64,000 nt of DNA, taken from positions 62,001 to 126,000 of the forward strand of contig JAQXEH010000052.1 of assembly GCA_029250925.1 (NCBI GenBank), in the 5' to 3' direction. A program made the translations under genes and the position numbers. Positions 36,549 to 44,440 of this stretch are shown in pieces; the stretch's first letter is position 1, and each line of letters begins with the position of its first letter. Source of the DNA: Hellea sp. (GTDB lineage: Bacteria; Pseudomonadota; Alphaproteobacteria; Caulobacterales; Maricaulaceae). The notes under the pieces were generated by a model, which searched no databases, was not told the origin of the DNA, and worked only from the letters and a program-made list of their open reading frames with translations.

Positions 36549-37594
36549 GTATAATCAATGTATCCTTTTGGCCCAGGAGTATAAAGGGTTTTGAAGTCAG
36601 GTAAGAACAACTCCATATTACCTTTAAAACTCTCAACAAGCTTGGGGTTTGCAATGAATGCTCTGCCAAAAGATATAGCATCTGCCTCTTTATTCTTTAA
36701 AGCACGATTACCGCGTTCCAGATTATAGCTATCATTAAGAATAATATCACCCTGAAATTCAGATGCTAATTTAACGTTATCAACTCCAGCTTTCATTCGT
36801 ATGACATGCAAATAGCCTACTTTTAATAAGTTAGCTTTAGCAATAAGTTCCCTGAAAGTCTCTTCAGGGTTGCAATCTTTAAGGTCGTTAAAAGGGTTAC
36901 CCGGACAAATCCGTAGCCCTACGCGGCCAGCACCGAATATTTTAATTAGACCCTCTAAAACCTCAGTAGTAAAGCGCAATCTATTCGAAAGGCTCCCGCC
37001 ATAGATGTCTCGACGATGGTTAGTTCCTGTAGAGAGAAATTGTGCAGGCAGATAACCACTCGTACAGTGCAATTCAACACCATCAAAACCAGCAGCAAGC
37101 GCATTTTTAGCAGATTTAACATAATCTTTTATGGTTTGCTTGATCTCTACTATTGTCATTTCTTCAGGAATATCCATTGGAACCATACCCGATATGTCAG
37201 AATATATTTCTCCATTTGCACGTATAGCCGATGGAGCTAGAGTACGGGCATTCTTTGCCTTGTTATGATAACTTGCAATACGTCCACAATGCATAATTTG
37301 CATCACAATTTTACCGCCTTTGTCATGAACAGCATCAACAACATACTTCCAGCCTGATATTTGCTTATCTGTTACAATTCCTGGGGTTCGGACATAACCC
37401 TTGCCGTCAACATTTGGATAAACACCTTCTGTTATTATTAAGCCAGCTCCTGCACGCTGACCATAATAAAGCGCTGTAATTTCCGATGGTGCATCATCTT
37501 TGTCTGCACGTGAACGAGTCATGGGTGCCATAAAAATCCGATTCTTACAAAAGATATCGCCAATCGTAACCTCATCAAATAATGTAGGCATCAT
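36545..37594 (-). CDS. Old yellow enzyme family NADH:flavin oxidoreductase
   Basis: FMN TIM-barrel ene-reductase of 349 residues in the NemA/OYE group: FMAPMTRSRAD, GLIITEGVYPN, MQIMHCGRIA and the C-terminal FGRAFIANPKLVESF. The substrate-binding pair normally His-x-x-Asn or His-x-x-His reads HCTSGY here, so Ser stands at the second position; the following Tyr and YGGSLSNRLRF are normal. Such enzymes reduce activated C=C bonds, for example in enones; a delta4- or delta1-ketosteroid is a plausible substrate in this context. It overlaps neighbouring genes by 4 bp on both sides. Confidence 0.87.
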   Translation of the reverse strand: MMPTLFDEVTIGDIFCKNRIFMAPMTRSRADKDDAPSEITALYYGQRAGAGLIITEGVYPNVDGKGYVRTPGIVTDKQISGWKYVVDAVHDKGGKIVMQIMHCGRIASYHNKAKNARTLAPSAIRANGEIYSDISGMVPMDIPEEMTIVEIKQTIKDYVKSAKNALAAGFDGVELHCTSGYLPAQFLSTGTNHRRDIYGGSLSNRLRFTTEVLEGLIKIFGAGRVGLRICPGNPFNDLKDCNPEETFRELIAKANLLKVGYLHVIRMKAGVDNVKLASEFQGDIILNDSYNLERGNRALKNKEADAISFGRAFIANPKLVESFKGNMELFLPDFKTLYTPGPKGYIDYT

Positions 37595-38229
37595 CTTACC
37601 CTTATCTTAGGGTCGGGAGAATTACCCCGCATCGTTTTTAAAAACTCTCCGCGTGGAGCTGGTAAGGCAACTTCAGGTATGTCTTTGTCACTGGGCGGAT
37701 TTTTCCAAAATAAATTCCAAGACGGGAAGAGCTCATGATATGCTCCTTTATAATTTTCACGATCAGGCCATCGCATTTTATTTTCACCGACTGGCGGAGC
37801 ATTCAAATCTGCAGCGTACCAATAGCAAGGCAATCGACGCCTAAAATACCAAATATCGTCTATCCTCTGGTAATTGTCCCAATACATCATTTGCATTATT
37901 ACCCAATCAATGCCGCCATCATTCCTAGGTGTTTCATGCTCATTTTTTGAATACACAATACCATGTGCTCTATCGGGGTCATCAAATTCTATAATATGAT
38001 TACCAATATGATGGGATGTCCCGGTAAACTGAAAACGCAAAGTATCATCAAGCCATCTTTTTAATGCTTCCCGTCCAGAAGTATTTTTACTTACCCTTAT
38101 GTCCTCGGCAAACAAATTCACATGCGCGTCCAAATCTCTCATATCCAGAGATAATGAATATTTAGAAACTAGCTGTTTAATAGCCTCAAGAGACTCTAAC
38201 CTATCTATTCTTGCTTCTAAATCGTTCAT
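37591..38229 (-). CDS. SnoaL-like domain protein
   Basis: A 212-residue protein whose first 130 residues have a SnoaL-type start: LEARIDRLESLEAIKQLVSKYSLSLDMRDLDAHVNLFAEDIRV, then the sheet with GTSHHIGNHIIEFDD and WYFRRRLPCYWYA. The C-terminal 60 residues are Pro/Trp-rich and look like a lid or tail. SnoaL_4 proteins include dehydratases and dehydrochlorinases; conserved His and Asp are visible but no specific function follows. It is the first gene of a three-gene minus-strand operon, divergent from hsaB across element C. Confidence 0.7.
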   Translation of the reverse strand: MNDLEARIDRLESLEAIKQLVSKYSLSLDMRDLDAHVNLFAEDIRVSKNTSGREALKRWLDDTLRFQFTGTSHHIGNHIIEFDDPDRAHGIVYSKNEHETPRNDGGIDWVIMQMMYWDNYQRIDDIWYFRRRLPCYWYAADLNAPPVGENKMRWPDRENYKGAYHELFPSWNLFWKNPPSDKDIPEVALPAPRGEFLKTMRGNSPDPKIRVR

Positions 38230-38264
38230 CGGTACTCCAATGCTAATATTTCAACATAATAAAC

Positions 38265-38335
38265 TACGCAATTTACTCTATTCTTTTGACTTGTAACTTA
38301 TTTTGCGTATTTTATCAGCATGTTTACTACGCAAA
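38265..38335 (+). promoter_or_regulatory. Tripartite 71-bp element, copy C (hsaB operon)
   Basis: TACGCAAT (38265-38272), 29 bp, TTTGCGTA (38302-38309), 18 bp, TACGCAAA (38328-38335). A sigma70-like pair, TTGACT (38286-38291) and TATTTT (38308-38313), lies between, so the second half-site overlaps the spacer and -10. The third half-site ends 6 bp before the ATG at 38342, the same distance as in copy B. Confidence 0.82.
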
Positions 38336-38341
38336 TGTATA

Positions 38342-39292
38342 ATGTCCAAGATTAATCCAAATAATTTTCGTAATGCACTCGGTCAATTTGCGACTGGTGT
38401 TACTATAGTTACTACGATTGACGATAATAACCTTCCTGTCGGCGTGACTGCAAGCAGCTTTAATTCTGTTTCTCTAGATCCTCCTTTAGTTCTATGGTCA
38501 TTATCAAAGAATGCAAAGTCTATGCCCGCTTATCAGAATTCTGGTGGCTTTAATGTACATGTTCTCGCTAGTCATCAAATGGATTTATCCAATAAATTCG
38601 CACGTTCTACAGAGGACAAATTTGAAAATGTGGAGTGGGATTCCTGCGAAGAGGGCATACCTGTTTTAGCAGAATACGCTGCTCTATTTAGGTGTAAAAC
38701 TAATTTTCAATACGAAGGTGGAGACCATATCATCTTTGTTGGAGAGGTAATAAGTTACGAAACCAATAATTTACCAGTTCTAGTTTTTCACGCTGGGAAA
38801 TACGCAGATGCGAAACAAAAGTCTGTTAAAGCTGAACCAATCTTAGCAGGTATTGACCTTGGGTTAGGGCAGTTTTCAAACGATTTCTTATTATATTTAT
38901 TATCTAGAGCACATTTTCAAACAAGCTACCCTGTTAGAAAAGAATGTTTAAGAATGGGGGTTAGTGAACCGGAATATTTTTGTTTGTCATTACTTTCTAT
39001 GAGCGGACCAATATCTAGAAAAGATACAATCAGTCGTTTAGAGCACACGGGTCATCACCCTGACTCTGAAATATTTGCGAGGCTAGAACGAAAAAAATAT
39101 ATTGATTCAAACAATAATGACATAACTATTTCAAAAAAAGGCCGTGAAGTTTTTATTAGTATTCTAGCTCAATCTAAAGCTCTTGAAGAGCAACTTCTTA
39201 AACATTTTTCAAATGATGAGCTGTTAGAAGCTAACAACTTTCTTAAAAAATTAATTAAAATTACTGGATCAGACATTCCAGAGCTATGGTAG
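38342..39292 (+). CDS. hsaB: HsaB flavin reductase fused to a MarR-like winged helix
   Basis: A 316-residue two-domain protein. Residues about 5-165 are a flavin reductase domain (NNFRNALGQFATGVTIVTT, NSVSLDPPLVLWSLS, EGGDHIIFVGEVISY) that would supply reduced flavin to HsaA. Residues about 185-310 form a winged-helix domain resembling MarR (FLLYLLSRAHFQTS, ISRKDTISRLEHTGHHPDSEIFARLERKKYID). The same size and order occur in C1, the reductase of Acinetobacter p-hydroxyphenylacetate hydroxylase, where the MarR-like part senses the phenolic substrate and controls reductase activity. The ATG at 38342 is chosen by family alignment; no clear Shine-Dalgarno is visible. Confidence 0.85.
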   Translation: MSKINPNNFRNALGQFATGVTIVTTIDDNNLPVGVTASSFNSVSLDPPLVLWSLSKNAKSMPAYQNSGGFNVHVLASHQMDLSNKFARSTEDKFENVEWDSCEEGIPVLAEYAALFRCKTNFQYEGGDHIIFVGEVISYETNNLPVLVFHAGKYADAKQKSVKAEPILAGIDLGLGQFSNDFLLYLLSRAHFQTSYPVRKECLRMGVSEPEYFCLSLLSMSGPISRKDTISRLEHTGHHPDSEIFARLERKKYIDSNNNDITISKKGREVFISILAQSKALEEQLLKHFSNDELLEANNFLKKLIKITGSDIPELW

Positions 39293-39300
39293 GTATAAAT

Positions 39301-40053
39301 ATGCTTAAAAATAAAGTTGCGTTAATTACTGGCGGAGGCCAAGGCGTAGGCCAAGGAATAGCTAAATCATTGGCCAAACAAGGCGCGCACATAGTTGTAA
39401 CAGGAAGGACATTAGAAAAGTGTGATAAAACCGTTGAGCTACTGAAGCCTTTAAATGTTAATACATTATCCATTCGGTGCGATGTGAAATCCACAAAAGA
39501 TTTAGAGAATTGTATTGATTTGACAATTAAAAAATTTGGTCGTTTAGATATTCTTGTTAATAACGCTCAAGAGGTAGCACGCGGCCCTCTCCTGAACATT
39601 TCAGATACACAGTTTAATGATAATTGGAATTCCGGTCCTTTGGCAACCTTTCGCCTTATGAAAATGGCATATCCTTACCTTCAGGAAAGCAAGGGCAATG
39701 TTATTAATTTATGTAGCTCTGTTATGAAAAGATGGGATGTCGGCACTTATGGTGTTTATGCAGCAGTGAAAGCAGCAACCCAACAACTTACTCGGGCGGC
39801 GGCTAATGAATGGGGTAAAGATGGTATTAGGGTCAATGCAATAATGCCTCACGCAAAATCACCCGCATTGGCAGGATGGATGGATGCAAATCCAGTTGAA
39901 GCTAAACACTTTCAAAATAGCATACCGCTTGGTTATGTGGGCGATTGCGAGCAAGATATAGGTGAATTTGTTGCAATGATGTGTAGTGATGGGGCCCGCT
40001 ATCTATCAGGACAAACTATAGCACTTGACGGCGGACAGGTTTTCATAGGTTAG
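39301..40053 (+). CDS. Short-chain dehydrogenase/reductase
   Basis: A 250-residue SDR with cofactor loop TGGGQGVGQGIAKSL, NNAQ in place of the usual NNAG, catalytic serine in NLCSSVMK and Tyr-Lys in YAAVKAATQQL, and the C-terminal YLSGQTIALDGGQ. I chose the ATG at 39301, after an AGGTATAA stretch, over the ATG at 39286 that would overlap hsaB. It is the second gene of the hsaB operon and is followed after 2 bp by another SDR. A hydroxysteroid dehydrogenase role is likely from context. Confidence 0.83.
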   Translation: MLKNKVALITGGGQGVGQGIAKSLAKQGAHIVVTGRTLEKCDKTVELLKPLNVNTLSIRCDVKSTKDLENCIDLTIKKFGRLDILVNNAQEVARGPLLNISDTQFNDNWNSGPLATFRLMKMAYPYLQESKGNVINLCSSVMKRWDVGTYGVYAAVKAATQQLTRAAANEWGKDGIRVNAIMPHAKSPALAGWMDANPVEAKHFQNSIPLGYVGDCEQDIGEFVAMMCSDGARYLSGQTIALDGGQVFIG

Positions 40054-40055
40054 TT

Positions 40056-40772
40056 ATGTTTGATTTAAATGGACGTAAAGCACTAATAACTGGAGCTGGG
40101 CAGGGTATGGGGCTTGGAATTGCAAAAGCTTTAAAAGATGCTGGTGCAGAGGTTTATATTAATGATTTATATAAAGACCGTGCGGAATTTGCGGCTAATA
40201 AAATAGGCGCAATAGCGGTCTCAGGTGATATCACTGATGCTAATGTTCGAGAAAGCTTTTTAGAAATAACTAATGGTGTTGATATTTTAATTAATAACGC
40301 CGGCGTACCTGTAGAAATGCCTACCAGTTTAAATCAGGCAGAAATGCTGCAGGAAAATGACTACCAGAGACAGCTTGACCTTAATTTTAATTCAATACGT
40401 GGATTATGTATGCTGTTTTTACCAACTATGAAAAATCAAAAACACGGAAGAATTGTTATAATTACATCGGAGTCTCATAGATTAGGTTTTTCCATGGGTC
40501 TTTCGCACTATGCCGCTGCAAAATCTGCAGCTCTAGGTTATATGCGCCAACTAGCAGCTGAAGTTGGACATTATGGTGTTACTATTAATGCATTATCTCT
40601 TGGATCAATGAATAACTTTGAAGGGCATGAGCGAGCGGCTCAAACGACTATCGTTGGTAGGGCCGGCACACCAGAAGATGTGGGAGCAGCCTCCTTGTAT
40701 CTTTGTTCAGATGAAGCAAGCTGGATAACTGGACAAACTATTCCCCTTAATGGTGGAGCATGTACTGCATGA
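40056..40772 (+). CDS. Short-chain dehydrogenase/reductase
   Basis: A 238-residue SDR: TGAGQGMGLGIAKAL, NNAG, VIITSESHRLGFSMGLSHYAAAKSA with the Tyr-Lys pair, and WITGQTIPLNGG at the end. It follows the previous SDR by 2 bp and its stop overlaps the start of a small membrane-protein gene (ATGA). Two adjacent SDRs in one operon with hsaB suggest oxidation of two hydroxyl positions, or of both epimers at one position, on the steroid nucleus; this is inference. Confidence 0.83.
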   Translation: MFDLNGRKALITGAGQGMGLGIAKALKDAGAEVYINDLYKDRAEFAANKIGAIAVSGDITDANVRESFLEITNGVDILINNAGVPVEMPTSLNQAEMLQENDYQRQLDLNFNSIRGLCMLFLPTMKNQKHGRIVIITSESHRLGFSMGLSHYAAAKSAALGYMRQLAAEVGHYGVTINALSLGSMNNFEGHERAAQTTIVGRAGTPEDVGAASLYLCSDEASWITGQTIPLNGGACTA

Positions 40773-41083
40773 TACATGTAGATTTATCATTACTAAATCT
40801 ATTTGGTTTTATCGGAATATTTGGACTACTAAACCTAAAGACACCTGTTGAAAAAAATCAAAGTGGTAAAAATATAAGATTATTAGGTATAACAGGGTTA
40901 TTAGGCTTAAGTGGATTTTGGGTAAATGGGGCAGGCGCTCTGGGGGCCTTTGGAGCTTACAGCTTGTGGAATCATCAAAACTTAACTTATAAAAGGCTAT
41001 CTAATCTTGGGGTCTTTGGAATTCTAGGTTTACCTCATATATTTTCATATTTGATTTTAATTTTCAAAGGCACATTGTGGTAA
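40769..41083 (+). CDS. Small hydrophobic membrane protein of unknown function
   Basis: A 104-residue protein with three hydrophobic, glycine-rich stretches (LSLLNLFGFIGIFGLLNL, LLGITGLLGLSGFWVNGAGALGAFGAYSL, NLGVFGILGLPHIFSYLILIF) separated by short Lys/Asn-rich loops. I recognise no family. I chose the ATG at 40769, whose ATGA overlap with the preceding SDR stop indicates translational coupling; an ATG at 40760 is also possible. The repeated LLGLxG/FGILGL pattern suggests tightly packed membrane helices. It could be an accessory to the catabolic enzymes at the membrane, but there is no direct evidence. Confidence 0.6.
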   Translation: MIHVDLSLLNLFGFIGIFGLLNLKTPVEKNQSGKNIRLLGITGLLGLSGFWVNGAGALGAFGAYSLWNHQNLTYKRLSNLGVFGILGLPHIFSYLILIFKGTLW

Positions 41084-41103
41084 ATAATAATATCAGGATT
41101 AAA

Positions 41104-42240
41104 TTATTTTATCTTGAAGATACGTTCTAGAAATTCAATTTGAATTCCCTTACTTATATTATCAGCTTCAGGGTTATTTCCAACAATATAGCCTTCACCC
41201 AGACAAGATCCCGCTAATTCTCCTAATCCAGCCCTAACCTTTGCACGTTGCCCCCTACTCATTTCAGAAGTTGACTGAAATTGTCCAGATTTTCCGTTAA
41301 CTAAAAAAATTCCATTTTTATCAAATGAAAACGTACAATCTTTTACAAAACTTCCTGGAAAAACTTTTAATGGCTCAGAATTTTCCCAAGCATGCCCTGC
41401 ACCTGGAATTACATGGCTTTCAACACTGCTACCCCCCTTTACAATTTCTTCATAAACTTCTTGGCATAACTCAGGGTCAACTGAATTATCGTTATCGCCA
41501 TGCACAGCTAAATAAGGTGCACCAGTAGTGATTTTATGACCCAATGTTTGATGACATGGACCATAAATATCCATGTGCAAAGCAAAACGCGGGATATTTG
41601 GAGCCATTATTTTTTTTAAACGTTCATCCAAAACATATCTAGTTCCCATTCCTCCGTAACTGTAGCCAGTTATTCCAATACGCAAAGGGTCAATCGCCGG
41701 GTGGGTGGAGAGAATTTTCAAAGCTGAATATGCATCAGACATTATGTCTACTTCAGTTGCGATCATTGTTTTCATTACATAGGGCGTATCTTTTGTAACA
41801 CCCCTTGGTTCATAATAATCAATAATTAATGCTGCCATACCGTTTTCAGAAAAAAGTTTAGCGTAACCATTTTCTCTACCATTTTTTATTCCACCAGAAC
41901 CATGCATAATAATTACTGCAGGAACAGGATTGTCTACACTTGCACCACGGGGCATAAATAGCTCTGACTTGCCTGTGTGCGTTTGCAATTGGTCGTACCC
42001 ATTCAATACTCTGGAAAAATCATAAGGGCTCTTAATGGGGTAATAGATATATCCAGAATCGTCCTCATCAAGTTTTATTTTCGGTGCAGGGTAATCAGGA
42101 AATTTTGGTAATTCTAGAACATCTAAAGATTGAGGAACGCTTGATGTTTGTATTTGTAAATTTTGCAGTTCAGGGTCTTTGGGGCTACAAGATACAATAA
42201 TAAGAAAAACTCCAATTAAAAAATACTTATACAAAATCAT
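41104..42240 (-). CDS. Dienelactone hydrolase-family lipoprotein
   Basis: A 378-residue alpha/beta hydrolase with a lipoprotein signal (hydrophobic stretch then lipobox IVSC, Cys18), so it should be anchored outside the cytoplasm. Seen: VIIMHGSGGIKNG (oxyanion region), nucleophile Ser in GITGYSYGGMGTR, acid in GDNDNSVDPELC and His in PGAGHAWEN. The fold is that of dienelactone hydrolase/acetyl-xylan-esterase-like proteins. It is the last gene of the SDR-MFS-hydrolase operon under element D. Hydrolysis of an ester of an external steroid or sterol is a reasonable guess from location and context, not demonstrated. Confidence 0.8.
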   Translation of the reverse strand: MILYKYFLIGVFLIIVSCSPKDPELQNLQIQTSSVPQSLDVLELPKFPDYPAPKIKLDEDDSGYIYYPIKSPYDFSRVLNGYDQLQTHTGKSELFMPRGASVDNPVPAVIIMHGSGGIKNGRENGYAKLFSENGMAALIIDYYEPRGVTKDTPYVMKTMIATEVDIMSDAYSALKILSTHPAIDPLRIGITGYSYGGMGTRYVLDERLKKIMAPNIPRFALHMDIYGPCHQTLGHKITTGAPYLAVHGDNDNSVDPELCQEVYEEIVKGGSSVESHVIPGAGHAWENSEPLKVFPGSFVKDCTFSFDKNGIFLVNGKSGQFQSTSEMSRGQRAKVRAGLGELAGSCLGEGYIVGNNPEADNISKGIQIEFLERIFKIK

Positions 42241-42243
42241 CTC

Positions 42244-43392
42244 CTAAAAACTTTCTTCAGCAAGCTGGGGTTTAGCCAGAAAGATAAAAACTGAAGGTAA
42301 AAGTGAGCAAAGAACAACTAACACATAAAGACTACTTGCACTGCCTCCCTCTAAAAGACGACCCGCTATCTTTCCCCCAAAAATCATTGAAATACCAAAA
42401 GACATTGGCACCAATACTACTAGTTTATTTGATATATCAAATCTTACGATAGCAGCAGTTTGGTATAGACAGCCTAATGTAAAACCAAATTCCCATACCC
42501 AACTAGAGATCATAAAAAAAGTGAAGTTTTTAGCTATTACTAATCCCATCACGCCAAGAAGTAGAATTATGAAAGCATATAGATGAGGCATTCGTAAACC
42601 AGCTCTGGAACCAATAATAGCGCCCAAAACACCAGCACCGCCACCAAGCCATTTTAGAACGCCGAACATCATACCATTTTGAGCATCACTTGGTGAAAAT
42701 TTTTGGGCAATAATATAAAGAAAAAAGAACAACCCTACATTTGCGAGGAGGTATATTGTAAATATTACAAGAACTGACCAACTTGACCCCGATTGACGAA
42801 AACTTGGAAAACCTTTGAGTTTTTCTGCTGTCCTAGATGAACTATGCTTAGGAAATGCAAACACACCTATTCCCAAAAGCAATGTAAATAAAGCCATGCC
42901 GAACATTGCTCCTGTAAAACCTGCCTTCGAAACAAAGAATGCAGGTAGAAAAACAAGAAAGATTCCTATTGAAATTAGCTCCACTGACAATCGAGTACCA
43001 TAAGCACGTTCAGGATCAGGCATATCAGCCAATGCTCTCATTGCTAAGGCAATAGCAAGAGCACAGAAAAAACCAAAAATTAAAAATCCATAATAAATAT
43101 ACTCACCTGGAATTCTCATTGATACCAACAAAGAAAAAGTAACTGCTAAAATTATTAATAATGCAGTTTTCTGCCACTGAAAACTATCAACCCAAAGTGG
43201 GCCTGTTAAAGTTCCCGCAAGATAACCTACACCTGCCATAAGTGATAAATTACCTAATTCAGCATTATTAAAGCCAAAGGCTTCTCCAGCTGTCCCTAAT
43301 AAAATAGGCATGGTATTAAAAATTAATCCGCCTATCGCAGACACCATAGATACAGCAATGATAATTGTGAAATTGGCCTTCAATAATTTCAC
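42244..43392 (-). CDS. MFS transporter
   Basis: A 382-residue major facilitator with about 12 hydrophobic helices (for example MSAIGGLIFNTMPILLG, NAELGNLSLMAGVGYLAGTLTGPLW, ISMIFGGKIAGRLLEGG). Translation appears to start at a GTG (complement of 43390-43392) 1 bp after the SDR stop; no ATG is available nearby. It stands between an SDR and an exported hydrolase in a three-gene operon, suggesting uptake of a steroid released or modified by that hydrolase. Substrate cannot be told. Confidence 0.82.
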   Translation of the reverse strand: MKLLKANFTIIIAVSMVSAIGGLIFNTMPILLGTAGEAFGFNNAELGNLSLMAGVGYLAGTLTGPLWVDSFQWQKTALLIILAVTFSLLVSMRIPGEYIYYGFLIFGFFCALAIALAMRALADMPDPERAYGTRLSVELISIGIFLVFLPAFFVSKAGFTGAMFGMALFTLLLGIGVFAFPKHSSSRTAEKLKGFPSFRQSGSSWSVLVIFTIYLLANVGLFFFLYIIAQKFSPSDAQNGMMFGVLKWLGGGAGVLGAIIGSRAGLRMPHLYAFIILLLGVMGLVIAKNFTFFMISSWVWEFGFTLGCLYQTAAIVRFDISNKLVVLVPMSFGISMIFGGKIAGRLLEGGSASSLYVLVVLCSLLPSVFIFLAKPQLAEESF

Positions 43393-43393
43393 T

Positions 43394-44272
43394 CTAATAT
43401 ACTCTAGCCAAATTAGGTAAGTTTGGAGACCCTAACATCTCTCGATGGCTTGGTGGCTGCTTACCGTTGCGGTCTTTCATTCCATAGCGATTTTTTGCAA
43501 CTTCAGCTCCAATAAGTGTATGACCACTAATTTCTTGGGCTTTTGGGTCATTAGCAATCGCATGCAGAATATGCCCTGTGAACTGAGGGGTTTCGGCCAT
43601 TGCTATAAAATCTTTATATTGCTCAGGATGAACTTCGGCAGCAATGAGAGCTCTCTCTGTCAAAAGAGGACCCATCCATATGGATATGGCTTGAACAGTA
43701 AACGGCTCCAAATCTACCGCCATGTCATGAGCAAGTTTATCTAAGCCAGCTTTTTGAGCACCATAAGCAGGACCATGCATGTAACAACTCGCCCCAAAAG
43801 ATGAACCCATAGCAATTAAGCCACTTTTTTGTTTGGCCATAATCTTAGCTGCATGCCAGCTCGCCACATAAGCCGAACGTAATCCAACATTTAGTATATT
43901 CTGAGCATTTAATTCTTTATCCCAAAAAGGCTTTTGTTCTATAAGTTGATGGTGAATATAAGCTGCATTATTCATTAAAATATCCAGCCTCCCTTGTTCG
44001 TCCATGACCTTTTTAAAAAGATCAGCAATCTGATTGTCATCAGCACTATCGCAAATAACAGCAATACCTTTGCCGCCAATACTATCACATTCCTTAGCAG
44101 TTTGTTCGACTGTGCCCGGTAACTCAGTACCGTCCCACCCCTTTGCCTTTCCTACTATTTTTGTCCTTCCGGTAACATAAACTGTCATCCCCTTTTCTGC
44201 CAGACCCAATGCAATTCCCTTGCCGGCCCCTCTGCTAGCGCCTGTTACGATTGCAACTTTTGGATTTGTCAT
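43394..44272 (-). CDS. Short-chain dehydrogenase/reductase
   Basis: A 292-residue SDR with an extended C-terminus. Cofactor loop TGASRGAGKGIALGL; NNAA in place of NNAG; active-site MGSSFGASCYMHGPAYGAQKAGLDKL with the Tyr-Lys pair; and the tail HTLIGAEVAKNRYGMKDRNGKQ. This long form is frequent among oxidoreductases in steroid and terpene clusters. I chose the ATG at 44272 because a GGGGA ribosome-binding site is 6 bp upstream. It opens an operon with an MFS carrier and a lipoprotein hydrolase, and lies divergent from the KstD-like gene across element D. Confidence 0.83.
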   Translation of the reverse strand: MTNPKVAIVTGASRGAGKGIALGLAEKGMTVYVTGRTKIVGKAKGWDGTELPGTVEQTAKECDSIGGKGIAVICDSADDNQIADLFKKVMDEQGRLDILMNNAAYIHHQLIEQKPFWDKELNAQNILNVGLRSAYVASWHAAKIMAKQKSGLIAMGSSFGASCYMHGPAYGAQKAGLDKLAHDMAVDLEPFTVQAISIWMGPLLTERALIAAEVHPEQYKDFIAMAETPQFTGHILHAIANDPKAQEISGHTLIGAEVAKNRYGMKDRNGKQPPSHREMLGSPNLPNLARVY

Positions 44273-44325
44273 AACTGTCCCCATAAATTATAAAACACTC
44301 GGATAACCAATAACAGAGATGTTAG

Positions 44326-44396
44326 AATGCGCAATAATTTTGTCATAATTTTACGTATTCTAAGAAAAAATAGGTCATTTTACTTGATTTTGCGTA
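44326..44396 (-). promoter_or_regulatory. Tripartite 71-bp element, copy D (SDR operon / KstD-like gene)
   Basis: Read toward the minus-strand SDR operon: TACGCAAA (44396-44389), 29 bp, AATACGTA (44359-44352), 18 bp, TGCGCATT (44333-44326). The middle half-site is degenerate, but both spacings are exact. The other end lies 44 bp before the ATG of the KstD-like gene at 44441, so both divergent units may respond. Confidence 0.75.
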
Positions 44397-44440
44397 GTTT
44401 TTAAAAGAAAATAACATATAATTTGTGCTGAGGGTAGAAC

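Noticed and set aside
41084-41103. Possible bidirectional terminator between convergent genes
   Set aside because: Only an A/T-only imperfect pairing (AAATAAT with ATTATTT) is present; too weak to call.
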